Shown here in pieces: positions 20,025-27,186 of a stretch of DNA of 64,000 bases (the first letter of the stretch is position 1; each line of letters begins with the position of its first letter). The stretch covers positions 44,926 through 108,925 of the forward strand of contig PBYS01000019.1 in NCBI GenBank assembly GCA_002729725.1. The letters run 5' to 3'. The translations under genes were made by a program, and so were the position numbers. Source of the stretch: Puniceicoccaceae bacterium (lineage in GTDB: Bacteria; Verrucomicrobiota; Verrucomicrobiia; Opitutales; Coraliomargaritaceae). The notes under the pieces are model-generated. The model did no database searches. It saw only the letters and a list, made by a program, of their open reading frames with translations, and was not told where the DNA came from.

Positions 20025-21371
20025 ATGCAGTTTGAAACGCTACCCGGATTCCGGGAATTTTATCCGGAGGCCTGTGCGCGTCGGAATCATGTTTTTGGTC
20101 GCTGGCGTCAAGTCGCGCGTGCCTTTAACTTTTTGGAATACGATGCCCCGGTGCTGGAGCCACTGGAGCTGTATATCGAAAAATCGGGTGAAGAAATCGT
20201 CAGCCAACTGTTTAATTTTGAAGACCGCGGCGGCCGTGCGGTGGCTCTGCGCCCGGAAATGACGCCTTCGTTGGCGCGCCTGATCGGTGCCAAGGCTAAT
20301 AGCCTGAAGCGTCCCGTCAAGTGGTTCAATATTGGTGAACACTATCGCTACGAACGTCCGCAGAAGGGGCGCTTACGTGCCTTTTATCAGTTCAATGTCG
20401 ACATTTTCGGCGAACAAGGCCCGACCGCCGACGCCGAACTGATCGCGCTGCTCTGTCAGGCGTTGCAAGCCTTCGGTCTCAGTGCGGGTGACTTTAAAGT
20501 GCGCCTCAGTGATCGTGACCTATGGCTGTTGATGTTGGCAGCCGAGGGGCTCGACGAGGCGGGCAGTGCCACCGTGTTGGGAATTATCGACAAGCTTGAG
20601 CGCACCGATCGCAGCAAGACCATTGAGAAGCTGGCACCCGTGCTCGGTGAGCAAGCGGAAGCCTTCCTGGGCCGCATCGAGGAGGCGATCGCGATTCGCG
20701 ACTTTGACCGTTTGCGTGCGTATATTGAAAATTTACCACTCGAAGGGGATCTCGCAGCTCAAGCTAAGGCGCGCATGGAAGACTGGGCGCAGCTACTGCG
20801 TAATCTCAAGGCAGCCGGCGCAGGTGATTTTATTCAAATCGATCTCGGAATCGTGCGTGGGCTCGCATACTATACAGGCTTTGTTTTTGAAGCCTTTGAG
20901 GCCAGTGGCGCCGGGCGTGCCTTGGCCGGGGGCGGGCGCTATGACGCGCTGGTTAAGAAACTAGGCGGGCCCGATATGCCGGCGGTCGGTTTTGCGATGG
21001 GCGATGTCACATTGGTGGACCTGCTCGAGAGCAAGTCGCTGATGCCGGAATATATGCAGCGCCCCGAGTTTATTGCCATCATCGGAGGGGACGACGAGCG
21101 CGACGCCGCTTTGGCCGATGCTGGTCAGTTGCGTGCGCTCGGTTATCAAGTCGATTATCCGCTCAAAAACCAAGGCTTCGGCAAGCAATTCAAAGCAGCC
21201 AACCAGTCCGGTGCCCGCTTTGCGCTCATCTACGGGAGCGAAGAGCTGGAGCGAGGCGTGGTGAAAGTCCGCGACCTCACCGCTGGTAATGAAGCCGAAG
21301 TCGCTCGCGATCAATTGCTACAGCAAGTGCCCGCTTTGCTCGAAAGCGGTATCGAACCACGGAAATCGTAG
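20025..21371 (+). CDS. hisS: Histidyl-tRNA synthetase-type class II synthetase
   Basis: 448 residues. The class II core shows motif 2 in YRYERPQKGRLRAFYQFN, the histidine-binding GLAYYTGFVFEAF and the GGGRYDALVKKLGG loop near motif 3. A C-terminal anticodon-binding-like domain (EFIAIIGGDDERDAALADAGQLRA) supports a true HisRS charging tRNA-His rather than the HisZ regulator, which normally lacks it. AAGGGAG lies about 8 bases before the ATG. Monocistronic. HisZ-like function cannot be excluded without alignment; the start LPGFREFYPEACARR is typical of HisRS. Confidence 0.85.
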   Translation: MQFETLPGFREFYPEACARRNHVFGRWRQVARAFNFLEYDAPVLEPLELYIEKSGEEIVSQLFNFEDRGGRAVALRPEMTPSLARLIGAKANSLKRPVKWFNIGEHYRYERPQKGRLRAFYQFNVDIFGEQGPTADAELIALLCQALQAFGLSAGDFKVRLSDRDLWLLMLAAEGLDEAGSATVLGIIDKLERTDRSKTIEKLAPVLGEQAEAFLGRIEEAIAIRDFDRLRAYIENLPLEGDLAAQAKARMEDWAQLLRNLKAAGAGDFIQIDLGIVRGLAYYTGFVFEAFEASGAGRALAGGGRYDALVKKLGGPDMPAVGFAMGDVTLVDLLESKSLMPEYMQRPEFIAIIGGDDERDAALADAGQLRALGYQVDYPLKNQGFGKQFKAANQSGARFALIYGSEELERGVVKVRDLTAGNEAEVARDQLLQQVPALLESGIEPRKS

Positions 21372-21420
21372 CTCGTTCCGAGTCGCAGGCGACAAGGCCG
21401 GCAGCGAAGCAGACTGGAAC

Positions 21421-21544
21421 AGTCGTGAGACTTTGGACCAGCCGTTGTGGAGCAGCGGGTCGAGAATACTATTCAGCCTGTCCATAATCTTACGATTTCG
21501 GTTATACATGTCGATTTTCGTAGCCGAAGTCGTGAGACTTTGGA
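21421..21544 (+). repeat. 17-bp direct repeat pair
   Basis: AGTCGTGAGACTTTGGA occurs at 21421-21437 and again at 21528-21544, 107 bases apart. The second copy is preceded by CGTAGCCGA, and a similar GTAGCCGA begins a palindrome near 52308. Probably part of a dispersed intergenic element. Confidence 0.75.
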
Positions 21545-21564
21545 TCGTGGCAATGCAGAACGAG

Positions 21565-21592
21565 CTCTGAACGTCCAACGCTGAATTTTGAA
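21565..21592 (+). repeat. Degenerate heptanucleotide array
   Basis: Four consecutive 7-base units, CTCTGAA, CGTCCAA, CGCTGAA and TTTTGAA, share a pyrimidine-G/C-A-A ending. The period of seven recalls short tandem heptamer repeats known from some bacteria. A second array with the same period is inside hsdR (28845-28879). Confidence 0.5.
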
Positions 21593-21819
21593 TGAGTATG
21601 ATGTGCTCGATGCGCATGGACGATGTCGTCGCGTCCTTAGTCGCTTCAGTCTGCCTATTACTTAACGATTCAGGGGCTGACTGCGCTTGAGTCCAATTCG
21701 AGGGTTTATCGAGGATCAGCTTTGTTGATGGCAATTGTGGACTTTTTTACAGTAATCGCGTTGCAGTTCTATCTTGGCTCGACATCTTTTGACTGTAGTA
21801 ACTTAGTTGCTGTATTGTT

Positions 21820-22401
21820 ATGCCTAAATGTCTAAAAGAAATCGCACAAGTGCAGGTTGGATATAGCTTCCGCTCTCGTATGGAGGTATGTGCAGGCGGT
21901 GTTTCGGTTGTGCAGATGAAGGATCTGACTTCGGACGATGTTGTGGATTGTCGCGAGTTGCAGCGTGTGAATGTGGGGGAGGTCAAAGACTCACAGATTT
22001 TGCTACGAGGTGACTTGGTCTTTCGTTCACGGGGGATGGATATGAGTCCCGCGCTGATGGTGGATGAGCCTGGTGAAGCGATTGTTTTGGCGGCGCCACT
22101 CTATCGTGTGCGTGTGAATTCATCTCTGGAGGTTCTGCCTGCTTACTTGAACTGGTATCTACACCAAGACGAAGCGCAGGCCTATCTGGCGAGTCGCATC
22201 AAGGGGACTGCGCAAAAAATGGTCAGCAAAAACAGTTTAGAAGGCCTGCCAGTCGATTTGCCAGATCTGCCGACACAACAGGCAATCGTCGACATGGCGG
22301 CGCTTTTACAGCGCGAGCTTACTTTACTCGAAGCTTTGTCGGAGCGTCGGAGGGCACTTATTTCAACACAACTTATGCAACTAGCGAAAGAGGACAGTTA
22401 A
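21820..22401 (+). CDS. Half-size type I restriction specificity subunit (HsdS)
   Basis: 193 residues, about half the normal HsdS length. It has a single target-recognition domain (KEIAQVQVGYSFRSR, then the QMKDLTSDD and RGDLVFRSRG strands) followed by one conserved spacer helix (LPDLPTQQAIVDMAALLQREL). It begins the island six bases before hsdM. Single-domain S subunits are known to work as dimers that read a palindromic site. Its relation to the full HsdS at 25.3 kb is unclear: alternative specificity or a leftover. Confidence 0.8.
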   Translation: MPKCLKEIAQVQVGYSFRSRMEVCAGGVSVVQMKDLTSDDVVDCRELQRVNVGEVKDSQILLRGDLVFRSRGMDMSPALMVDEPGEAIVLAAPLYRVRVNSSLEVLPAYLNWYLHQDEAQAYLASRIKGTAQKMVSKNSLEGLPVDLPDLPTQQAIVDMAALLQRELTLLEALSERRRALISTQLMQLAKEDS

Positions 22402-22407
22402 TTTTTT

Positions 22408-23988
22408 ATGGAAACTCAAATCAATCAACGTGACATCAATCAAGCCGCTTGGGCCGCTTGCGATACTTTCCGTGGTACGGTCGATCCGGCTCAGTATAAG
22501 GACTACATTCTCGTCATGCTCTTCCTTAAATACATCTCGGATGTGTGGCAGGATCATTACGAGACCTATCAAAAGCAGTTTGGCGACGATGAGGCGCGCA
22601 TTCTCCGCAAGCTGGAGCGCGAACGCTTTGTGCTGCCCATCGTGACCTTGACAGAGACCAACGAAAAAACGGGCGTGGTGACGACCCTCGATACCTTTCC
22701 AGCGAATTATTACAGTCTCTACGAGCGCCGCTCGGCGGCCAACATCGGTGAGCTGATCAATATCGTGCTGGAGCACGTTGAATCCAACAATAAGGCTAAG
22801 CTTGAAGGGGTCTTTCGTAATATCAATTTCAACAGCGAGTCCAATCTCGGTAAGACCAAAGACCGCAACCGCCGTCTCAAGACGCTCTTGGAAGACTTCC
22901 ACAAGCCGCAGCTCGATATGCGTCCGAGCCGTGTGTCGGAAGATGTGATTGGTAATACCTATATTTACCTGATCGAGCGTTTCGCAGCAGACTCTGGCAA
23001 AAAGGCGGGCGAGTTCTTCACTCCGTTGCAAGTCACCGAACTGGTCGCGCGCTTGGTCGAACCGAAGTCCGGCGACCGTATTTGTGACCCGACCTGTGGT
23101 TCCGGTGGATTGCTGGTGCAGGCATCGCGTCAGATTGAAGGGCGCGACCTCGCGCTCTATGGTCAGGAGTCGAACGGCAGCACCTGGGCCTTGTGCCGCA
23201 TGAATATGTTTTTGCACAGCTTCGACAGTGCCCGCATCGAGTGGTGCGATACTTTAAACGGGCCGCTCTTGGTCGAAAACGACCGCTTGATGCAGTTCGA
23301 CTGCGTGGTGGCCAATCCGCCTTTCTCGCTGGACAAGTGGGGCGCGGAAAATGCCGAAAGCGACACTTACAACCGTTTCTGGCGAGGCGTGCCGCCCAAG
23401 AGCAAGGCCGATTGGGCCTTTATCAGCCACATGATCGAGACAGCTTTGGAGAAATCCGGCCGCGTCTCGGTGGTGGTGCCACACGGTGTGCTCTTCCGTG
23501 GTGCAGCCGAGGGGCGCATTCGCCAGAAGATGATTGAGGAAAACCTGCTCGACGCGGTGATCGGCATGCCGGGCAATCTCTTTCCCACCACTAATATTCC
23601 CGTGGCGATCCTCGTTTTCGACCGTGCCCGTGAGAAGGGCGGTCCACGCGAAAGCTGTCAGGATGTGCTCTTTGTCGACGCCAGCCGCGAGTTTGTTTCC
23701 GGTAAAAACCAGAACAACCTCTCCGCCGAGCATTTGGACAAGATCATGGCCACCTTCCGCGCGCGGAAGACCGTCGATAAATACGCCTACCTTGCGCCGC
23801 TCAGCGAGATCGTGGAAAACGACTTCAATCTTAATATCCCACGCTACGTGGACACCTTCGAGGAAGAAGAGCCGATCGATATCGACGAGGTGCAAACAGA
23901 AATCGACGCCCTCGAAGCCGAGCTCGTCGAAGTGCGCGCGCAGATGGCTGAGAAACTGAAACAGATTAATCGAGAGGGGACACGATGA
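22408..23988 (+). CDS. hsdM: Type I restriction-modification methyltransferase subunit
   Basis: 526 residues. An N-terminal HsdM bundle (AAWAACDTFRGTVDPAQYKDYIL) precedes the N6-adenine methyltransferase core. The SAM motif is D227PTCGSGGLLV and the catalytic NPPF begins at N303. With HsdS it methylates the recognition site and with HsdR it restricts unmodified DNA. The C terminus is a coiled coil (EIDALEAELVEVRAQMAEKLKQ in shorter pieces) that contacts HsdS. Its TGA overlaps the ATG of a 27-codon ORF. Confidence 0.95.
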   Translation: METQINQRDINQAAWAACDTFRGTVDPAQYKDYILVMLFLKYISDVWQDHYETYQKQFGDDEARILRKLERERFVLPIVTLTETNEKTGVVTTLDTFPANYYSLYERRSAANIGELINIVLEHVESNNKAKLEGVFRNINFNSESNLGKTKDRNRRLKTLLEDFHKPQLDMRPSRVSEDVIGNTYIYLIERFAADSGKKAGEFFTPLQVTELVARLVEPKSGDRICDPTCGSGGLLVQASRQIEGRDLALYGQESNGSTWALCRMNMFLHSFDSARIEWCDTLNGPLLVENDRLMQFDCVVANPPFSLDKWGAENAESDTYNRFWRGVPPKSKADWAFISHMIETALEKSGRVSVVVPHGVLFRGAAEGRIRQKMIEENLLDAVIGMPGNLFPTTNIPVAILVFDRAREKGGPRESCQDVLFVDASREFVSGKNQNNLSAEHLDKIMATFRARKTVDKYAYLAPLSEIVENDFNLNIPRYVDTFEEEEPIDIDEVQTEIDALEAELVEVRAQMAEKLKQINREGTR

Positions 23989-24068
23989 ATACGACGGCTC
24001 ACATTCACCAATTTCGTGACGCCACGAAAATGGTTTTATCAACTTTTAGCTGGAAGCTAGAGCGATGA
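23985..24068 (+). CDS. 27-codon micro-ORF bridging hsdM and dinD
   Basis: Starts at ATG 23985, overlapping the hsdM stop as ATGA, and ends at TGA 24066-24068, overlapping the dinD start at 24065 as ATGA. The predicted peptide begins MNTTAHIHQF and ends in STFSWKLER. It contains a perfect 7-bp hairpin (TTTCGTG with CACGAAA, about 24012-24029). The double overlap suggests translational coupling of hsdM to dinD, whether or not the peptide itself acts. No homologue is known to me. Confidence 0.5.
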   Translation: MNTTAHIHQFRDATKMVLSTFSWKLER

Positions 24069-24949
24069 GCGAAGAAATCGAAAACCAACATCATCAGACC
24101 TTCGAAGGCATAAAGCACACCGATTCTTCCGGTGCTGAGTTCTGGATGGCGCGGCAGTTGTCCAAAATTCTGGATTATGCCGAATTCCGGAATTTCTTGC
24201 CTGTCATCGAAAAGGCAAAAAAAGCCTGCGCCAATAGTGGACAACCGCTCGAAAACCATTTCGTGGAGATGCACGAGATGGTCCCAATTGGTTCCGGAGC
24301 AGGACGTGAAATGTCTTCCTATGGCCTCTCGCGCTACGCCTGCTATCTGATTGTTCAGAATGGCGATCCTACCAAGCCTGTGATTGCCAATGGGCAGACC
24401 TATTTCGCCATTCAGACACGTCGCCAAGAGCTGGCGGATGATACCGAGTTTAAAGATCTCAAAGAAAGCGAACAGCGTCTCTTTCTTCGCAACGAACTCA
24501 AGCAGCACAACAAGCAGCTAGTCGAGACCGCGCAACAAGCAGGCGTCGAGACCAACCTCGATTTCGCCATCTTTCAAAACCACGGCTACAAAGGCCTTTA
24601 CGGCGGGCTCGATGCCAAGGGGATCAAGGCGCGCAAAGGACTCAAAAAGAGCCAACACATTCTCGATAACATGGGCAGCACCGAGCTGGCTGCCAACCTG
24701 TTCCGCGCCACCCAAGCCGAGGAAAAACTCCGCCGCGACAAAGTCGAGGGGAAGGTTGCAGCCAACCGAACCCACTACGAGGTCGGCAAAAAAGTCCGCG
24801 AGACCATTCGAGACCTTGATGGCACCATGCCCGAAGATTTACCCACACCAGAAGAGGATCTTAAAAAGCTCGAACGTCGCGTGAAGTCGGAGGAAAAGCA
24901 ACTGCTCAAGGGCAACGAGCTTCCTAAGCAGAAAGGCAAGCAAGGATGA
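24065..24949 (+). CDS. dinD: DinD-like DNA-damage-inducible protein
   Basis: 294 residues with the DinD pattern: EFWMARQLSKILDYAEFRNF, then LENHFVEMHEMVPIGSGAGR and SYGLSRYACYLIVQNGDP, as in BRO/antirepressor-type DNA-binding domains. A middle section follows, KGLYGGLDAKGIKARKGL...ILDNMGSTELAANLFRATQ. E. coli DinD inhibits RecA strand exchange, and DinD genes are often found inside type I restriction loci. The tail is charged and coiled (EEDLKKLERRVKSEEKQL). It is linked to hsdM through a micro-ORF. A damaged partial copy of its 5' part lies just downstream. Confidence 0.85.
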   Translation: MSEEIENQHHQTFEGIKHTDSSGAEFWMARQLSKILDYAEFRNFLPVIEKAKKACANSGQPLENHFVEMHEMVPIGSGAGREMSSYGLSRYACYLIVQNGDPTKPVIANGQTYFAIQTRRQELADDTEFKDLKESEQRLFLRNELKQHNKQLVETAQQAGVETNLDFAIFQNHGYKGLYGGLDAKGIKARKGLKKSQHILDNMGSTELAANLFRATQAEEKLRRDKVEGKVAANRTHYEVGKKVRETIRDLDGTMPEDLPTPEEDLKKLERRVKSEEKQLLKGNELPKQKGKQG

Positions 24950-25277
24950 GAGTGCTTTTTCATTTTTCATGTCGGACGATTTTGACTCGTTTTGGTCAGG
25001 CACTCGAAAACCATCTCGTGCAGCTGCACGAGATGATCGTTGCGGGGCTCTCCTTAAACCATTTTTCCCACATGGGGGAAATGGTAGACTGGAACTTCGG
25101 ACCGCAACGAGAGGCTCCACTTTCAGAGTCAGGAAAGCTGTTGGAGCGCTTCAAGTTCATCGTAGGGGCTCCACTTGTGGAGACCGCGGGAGCGTCTGTG
25201 GTAGGGCGGTCTTCAACCGTGAAACCCCAGTGCCGATCTGCGCTAGACGTCATCCAAATTCAGAAAATAGGGGAGAA
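24950..25277 (+). pseudogene. dinD remnant and stem-loop repeats between dinD and hsdS
   Basis: Bases 24994-25040 repeat dinD bases 24239-24285 at roughly 80 percent identity and still encode GQALENHLVQLHEM against GQPLENHFVEMHEM in the intact gene. After that the similarity is lost. Two stem-loop units follow, at 25161-25185 and 25201-25227, each starting GTAGGG. The region therefore looks like a fragment of a second dinD mixed with small repeats. It is not part of the hsdS coding sequence, though one frame stays open through it. Confidence 0.6.
25161..25227 (+). repeat. Tandem pair of GTAGGG stem-loop units
   Basis: Unit 1 has CTCCAC (25169-25174) pairing with GTGGAG (25177-25182). Unit 2 has CGGT (25207-25210) pairing with ACCG (25216-25219). 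Both begin GTAGGG and end in GACC or GAAACC. They look like members of a small dispersed palindromic element. Confidence 0.45.
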
Positions 25278-26468
25278 ATGAGGACGAATAATCAACATCC
25301 ATCAGACTGGAAAAAAGAAACAGTTGGTAAACGTTTTGATGTTCAACTGGGTAAAATGTTGAGCGCAAAGTCGAAGACTGGAGAGCAATATCCATACCTT
25401 GCAAATTACAACGTTCGTTGGGGGAATTTTGAATTAGGTAATCTTAATTCGATGCATTTCACTGATCGAGAACGTGAAAAATACGAATTGAAAGATGGAG
25501 ATCTTTTAATGTGCGAAGGTGGTGAGATTGGGCGATGTGCTGTTTGGATTGGGCCCAGCAGAGGTATCTATTATCAAAAAGCGCTTCATCGAATTCGGCC
25601 TAAATCAAGTCAGGATCTTACTTTTTATCTGTGTTTCTACATGCAGTATATTGCTTCTCAAGGGAAGCTCACCCGATTGGTTGGAGAGAGTAGTATTGCA
25701 CATTTAACGAGAGAGAAACTAATAGGTCTCCCCATTCTCCTCCCCCCGCTTCCCGAGCAAAAAGCCATCGCCGCGGTGCTGTCCACCTGGGATGCCGCCA
25801 TCGAGAAAACCGAGCGCCTGATCGAGGCGAAGGAACGCCGGTTCCGTGGGTTGATGCAGGAGTTGATGTGCGAGAGGAAGGGTTGGAAGAAGGTCAGAGT
25901 GGGATCCTTTCTTACGGAGAGTCGTATTGCTGGATCAAATGGTTTAGATGCCAAGAAACTGACTGTTAAATTGTATGGGAATGGAGTGATCGCAAAGAGT
26001 GAAAAAAGGTTAGGAAGTGAAACTACCAAGTATTTTGTCCGGAAATCAGGACAATTTATATACAGTAAACTCGATTTTCTTAATGGTGCATTTGGCATTA
26101 TTCCCAATGAATTGGATGGATATGAGTCGACGCTCGATTTGCCTGCATTCGACTTTTCTCTGAATGTTTCAAGAGAGTGGTTTCTCTATTATGTCATTCG
26201 TCCTGAGTATTATACACAGCAAATCGGCTTAGCCAAAGGTCAAAGGAAAGCTCGACGTGTAAGTCCGACTGAATTTCTTGGTTCTAAAATGCCGTTTCCA
26301 CCAATTGAAGAGCAGCGTCAGATTGCTGACGCGTTGTCTTTGGTTCAGAGAGAAATCAAAGTGCTTCACCAAATCCTTGAGCAATACAAAGCCCAAAAGC
26401 GTGGGCTGATGCAGAAGCTACTCACGGGAGAGTGGCGCGTTGAAGTGGGAGATTCTTATGATGGATGA
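25278..26468 (+). CDS. hsdS: Type I restriction specificity subunit, full length
   Basis: 396 residues with two target-recognition domains and two conserved helical spacers: LPPLPEQKAIAAVLSTWDAAIEKTERLIEAKE in the centre (quoted by its halves) and FPPIEEQRQIADALSLVQREIKVL at the end. It decides the DNA sequence recognised by the HsdM/HsdR complex. The ATG at 25278 is preceded by GGGAGAA, a good ribosome site; upstream in-frame extension to 24969 runs through remnant DNA and is rejected. The last codons overlap the start of the transposase gene, which appears to have landed at the 3' end. Confidence 0.92.
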   Translation: MRTNNQHPSDWKKETVGKRFDVQLGKMLSAKSKTGEQYPYLANYNVRWGNFELGNLNSMHFTDREREKYELKDGDLLMCEGGEIGRCAVWIGPSRGIYYQKALHRIRPKSSQDLTFYLCFYMQYIASQGKLTRLVGESSIAHLTREKLIGLPILLPPLPEQKAIAAVLSTWDAAIEKTERLIEAKERRFRGLMQELMCERKGWKKVRVGSFLTESRIAGSNGLDAKKLTVKLYGNGVIAKSEKRLGSETTKYFVRKSGQFIYSKLDFLNGAFGIIPNELDGYESTLDLPAFDFSLNVSREWFLYYVIRPEYYTQQIGLAKGQRKARRVSPTEFLGSKMPFPPIEEQRQIADALSLVQREIKVLHQILEQYKAQKRGLMQKLLTGEWRVEVGDSYDG

Positions 26469-27186
26469 TGAAAAGAGGAACGCCGAGCCCCAGCTCGGCT
26501 CTACCGCTGCCCAGCTCGGCCCTTCCGTCGCAGCCAAGCTGGGGCTTGGCGTTCCCGTTCCCGTTCCCGTTCCCAGATGGTATTCTCGGGGGTATTTGCC
26601 GCATTATGATGATGTCTCTCGGCTGCAGTTTATTACGTATCGCTTGGCCGATAGCTTGCCGCAGTCGGTCTTGCACTCGATGGAGGCGGAATTGGTGGAA
26701 CTGCCTGATTCTGAACAGGCATCCGAACGTCGTCGTAAAATAGAATCTTATTTAGATGCGGGTATGGGGTGTTGTGCCTTGCGGCATCCTGCGGTCGCCG
26801 CAGTGGTGCAAGAAACCCTTTTGAAATTTGATGGCGAGAAATACCAATTGATGGAGTGGTGCATCATGCCGAATCATGTGCATGTGTTGATTCATCCAAA
26901 GATTGAGTTGGGTAGGATTTTGCAGTCGTGGAAGTCGTATACGGGGCGTTGGGCGCTGGCGAGAAATGCCGAGCTGGGGCTCGGCGTTCCCGGCAAAGCA
27001 TTTTGGATGCGAGAGTATTGGGATCGCTATATCCGCGATGAGCGACACTTGCTGCAGACGATCGAATATATTCACAATAATCCAGTGAAGGCGAAACTGT
27101 GCCAGCAAGCACAAGATTGGCCCTGGGGGAGTGCGGGAGCGCCGAGCCCCAGCTCGGCCACTCCACAAAGAAAGGAAAACTCATGA
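26458..27186 (+). CDS. REP-associated tyrosine transposase (RAYT, Y1/IS200-like)
   Basis: About 242 residues. The core runs from RGYLPHYDDVSRLQFITYRL to YIHNNPVKAKL. It has the HUH motif in MPNHVHVLIHP, the GRILQSWKSYTGRWA segment, FWMREYWDRYIRDERHL, and the likely catalytic Tyr in TIEYIHNNPV. RAYTs are single-copy, domesticated relatives of IS200 transposases that recognise REP hairpins. Here four REP-like hairpins lie within or at the ends of the ORF, encoding its N-terminal (AEPQLGS, KLGLGVP), internal (NAELGLGVP) and C-terminal (GAPSPSSAT) residues. The start is uncertain: ATG 26458 or 26461, or a later one, because the first 35 residues are repeat-encoded. It overlaps hsdS by 11 bases and albA_2 by 4. 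Confidence 0.88.
   Translation: MMDDEKRNAEPQLGSTAAQLGPSVAAKLGLGVPVPVPVPRWYSRGYLPHYDDVSRLQFITYRLADSLPQSVLHSMEAELVELPDSEQASERRRKIESYLDAGMGCCALRHPAVAAVVQETLLKFDGEKYQLMEWCIMPNHVHVLIHPKIELGRILQSWKSYTGRWALARNAELGLGVPGKAFWMREYWDRYIRDERHLLQTIEYIHNNPVKAKLCQQAQDWPWGSAGAPSPSSATPQRKENS
26478..26499 (-). repeat. REP hairpin A
   Basis: GAAC precedes the stem GCCGAGC (26482-26488) paired with GCTCGGC (26493-26499), loop CCCA. It is in inverse orientation to copies B and C. Inside the repeat-encoded N terminus of the transposase ORF. Confidence 0.85.
26533..26556 (+). repeat. REP hairpin B with compensatory changes
   Basis: The stem GCCAAGC (26533-26539) pairs with GCTTGGC (26544-26550), loop TGGG, followed by GTTCCC and further GTTCCC units up to 26574. 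Relative to copy A both arms changed (G to A, C to T) so that pairing is kept. Confidence 0.85.
26551..26574 (+). repeat. Hexamer GTTCCC tandem array
   Basis: Four copies of GTTCCC in a row (26551-26574), encoding Val-Pro dipeptides. It continues the conserved GTTCC tail of the REP hairpin. Confidence 0.85.
26968..26991 (+). repeat. REP hairpin C inside the transposase coding region
   Basis: The stem GCCGAGC (26968-26974) pairs with GCTCGGC (26979-26985), loop TGGG, then GTTCCC. It interrupts the conserved core between the SWKSYTGRWA and FWMREYWD blocks without breaking the frame. Confidence 0.88.
27137..27158 (-). repeat. REP hairpin D at the transposase 3' end
   Basis: The stem GCCGAGC (27141-27147) pairs with GCTCGGC (27152-27158), loop CCCA, in the same orientation as copy A. 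It encodes the C-terminal tail of the transposase. Confidence 0.87.

Larger units (their letters stand above)
21372..21819. other. Gene-free repeat-bearing spacer before the restriction island
   Basis: 448 bases with no credible gene. They hold two copies of a 17-bp direct repeat (21421-21437 and 21528-21544), a short heptamer array (21565-21592) and several small palindromic patches. The sequence reads like accumulated short repetitive elements at the border of the mobile island. Confidence 0.6.

Noticed and set aside
21318..21734. 138-codon minus-strand ORF across the repeat spacer
   Set aside because: It overlaps the 3' end of hisS and translates repeat sequence; no protein-like features.
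24969..25277. Open 5' extension of hsdS
   Set aside because: It runs through dinD remnant and stem-loop DNA, and the ATG at 25278 has a good ribosome site and gives a normal HsdS start.
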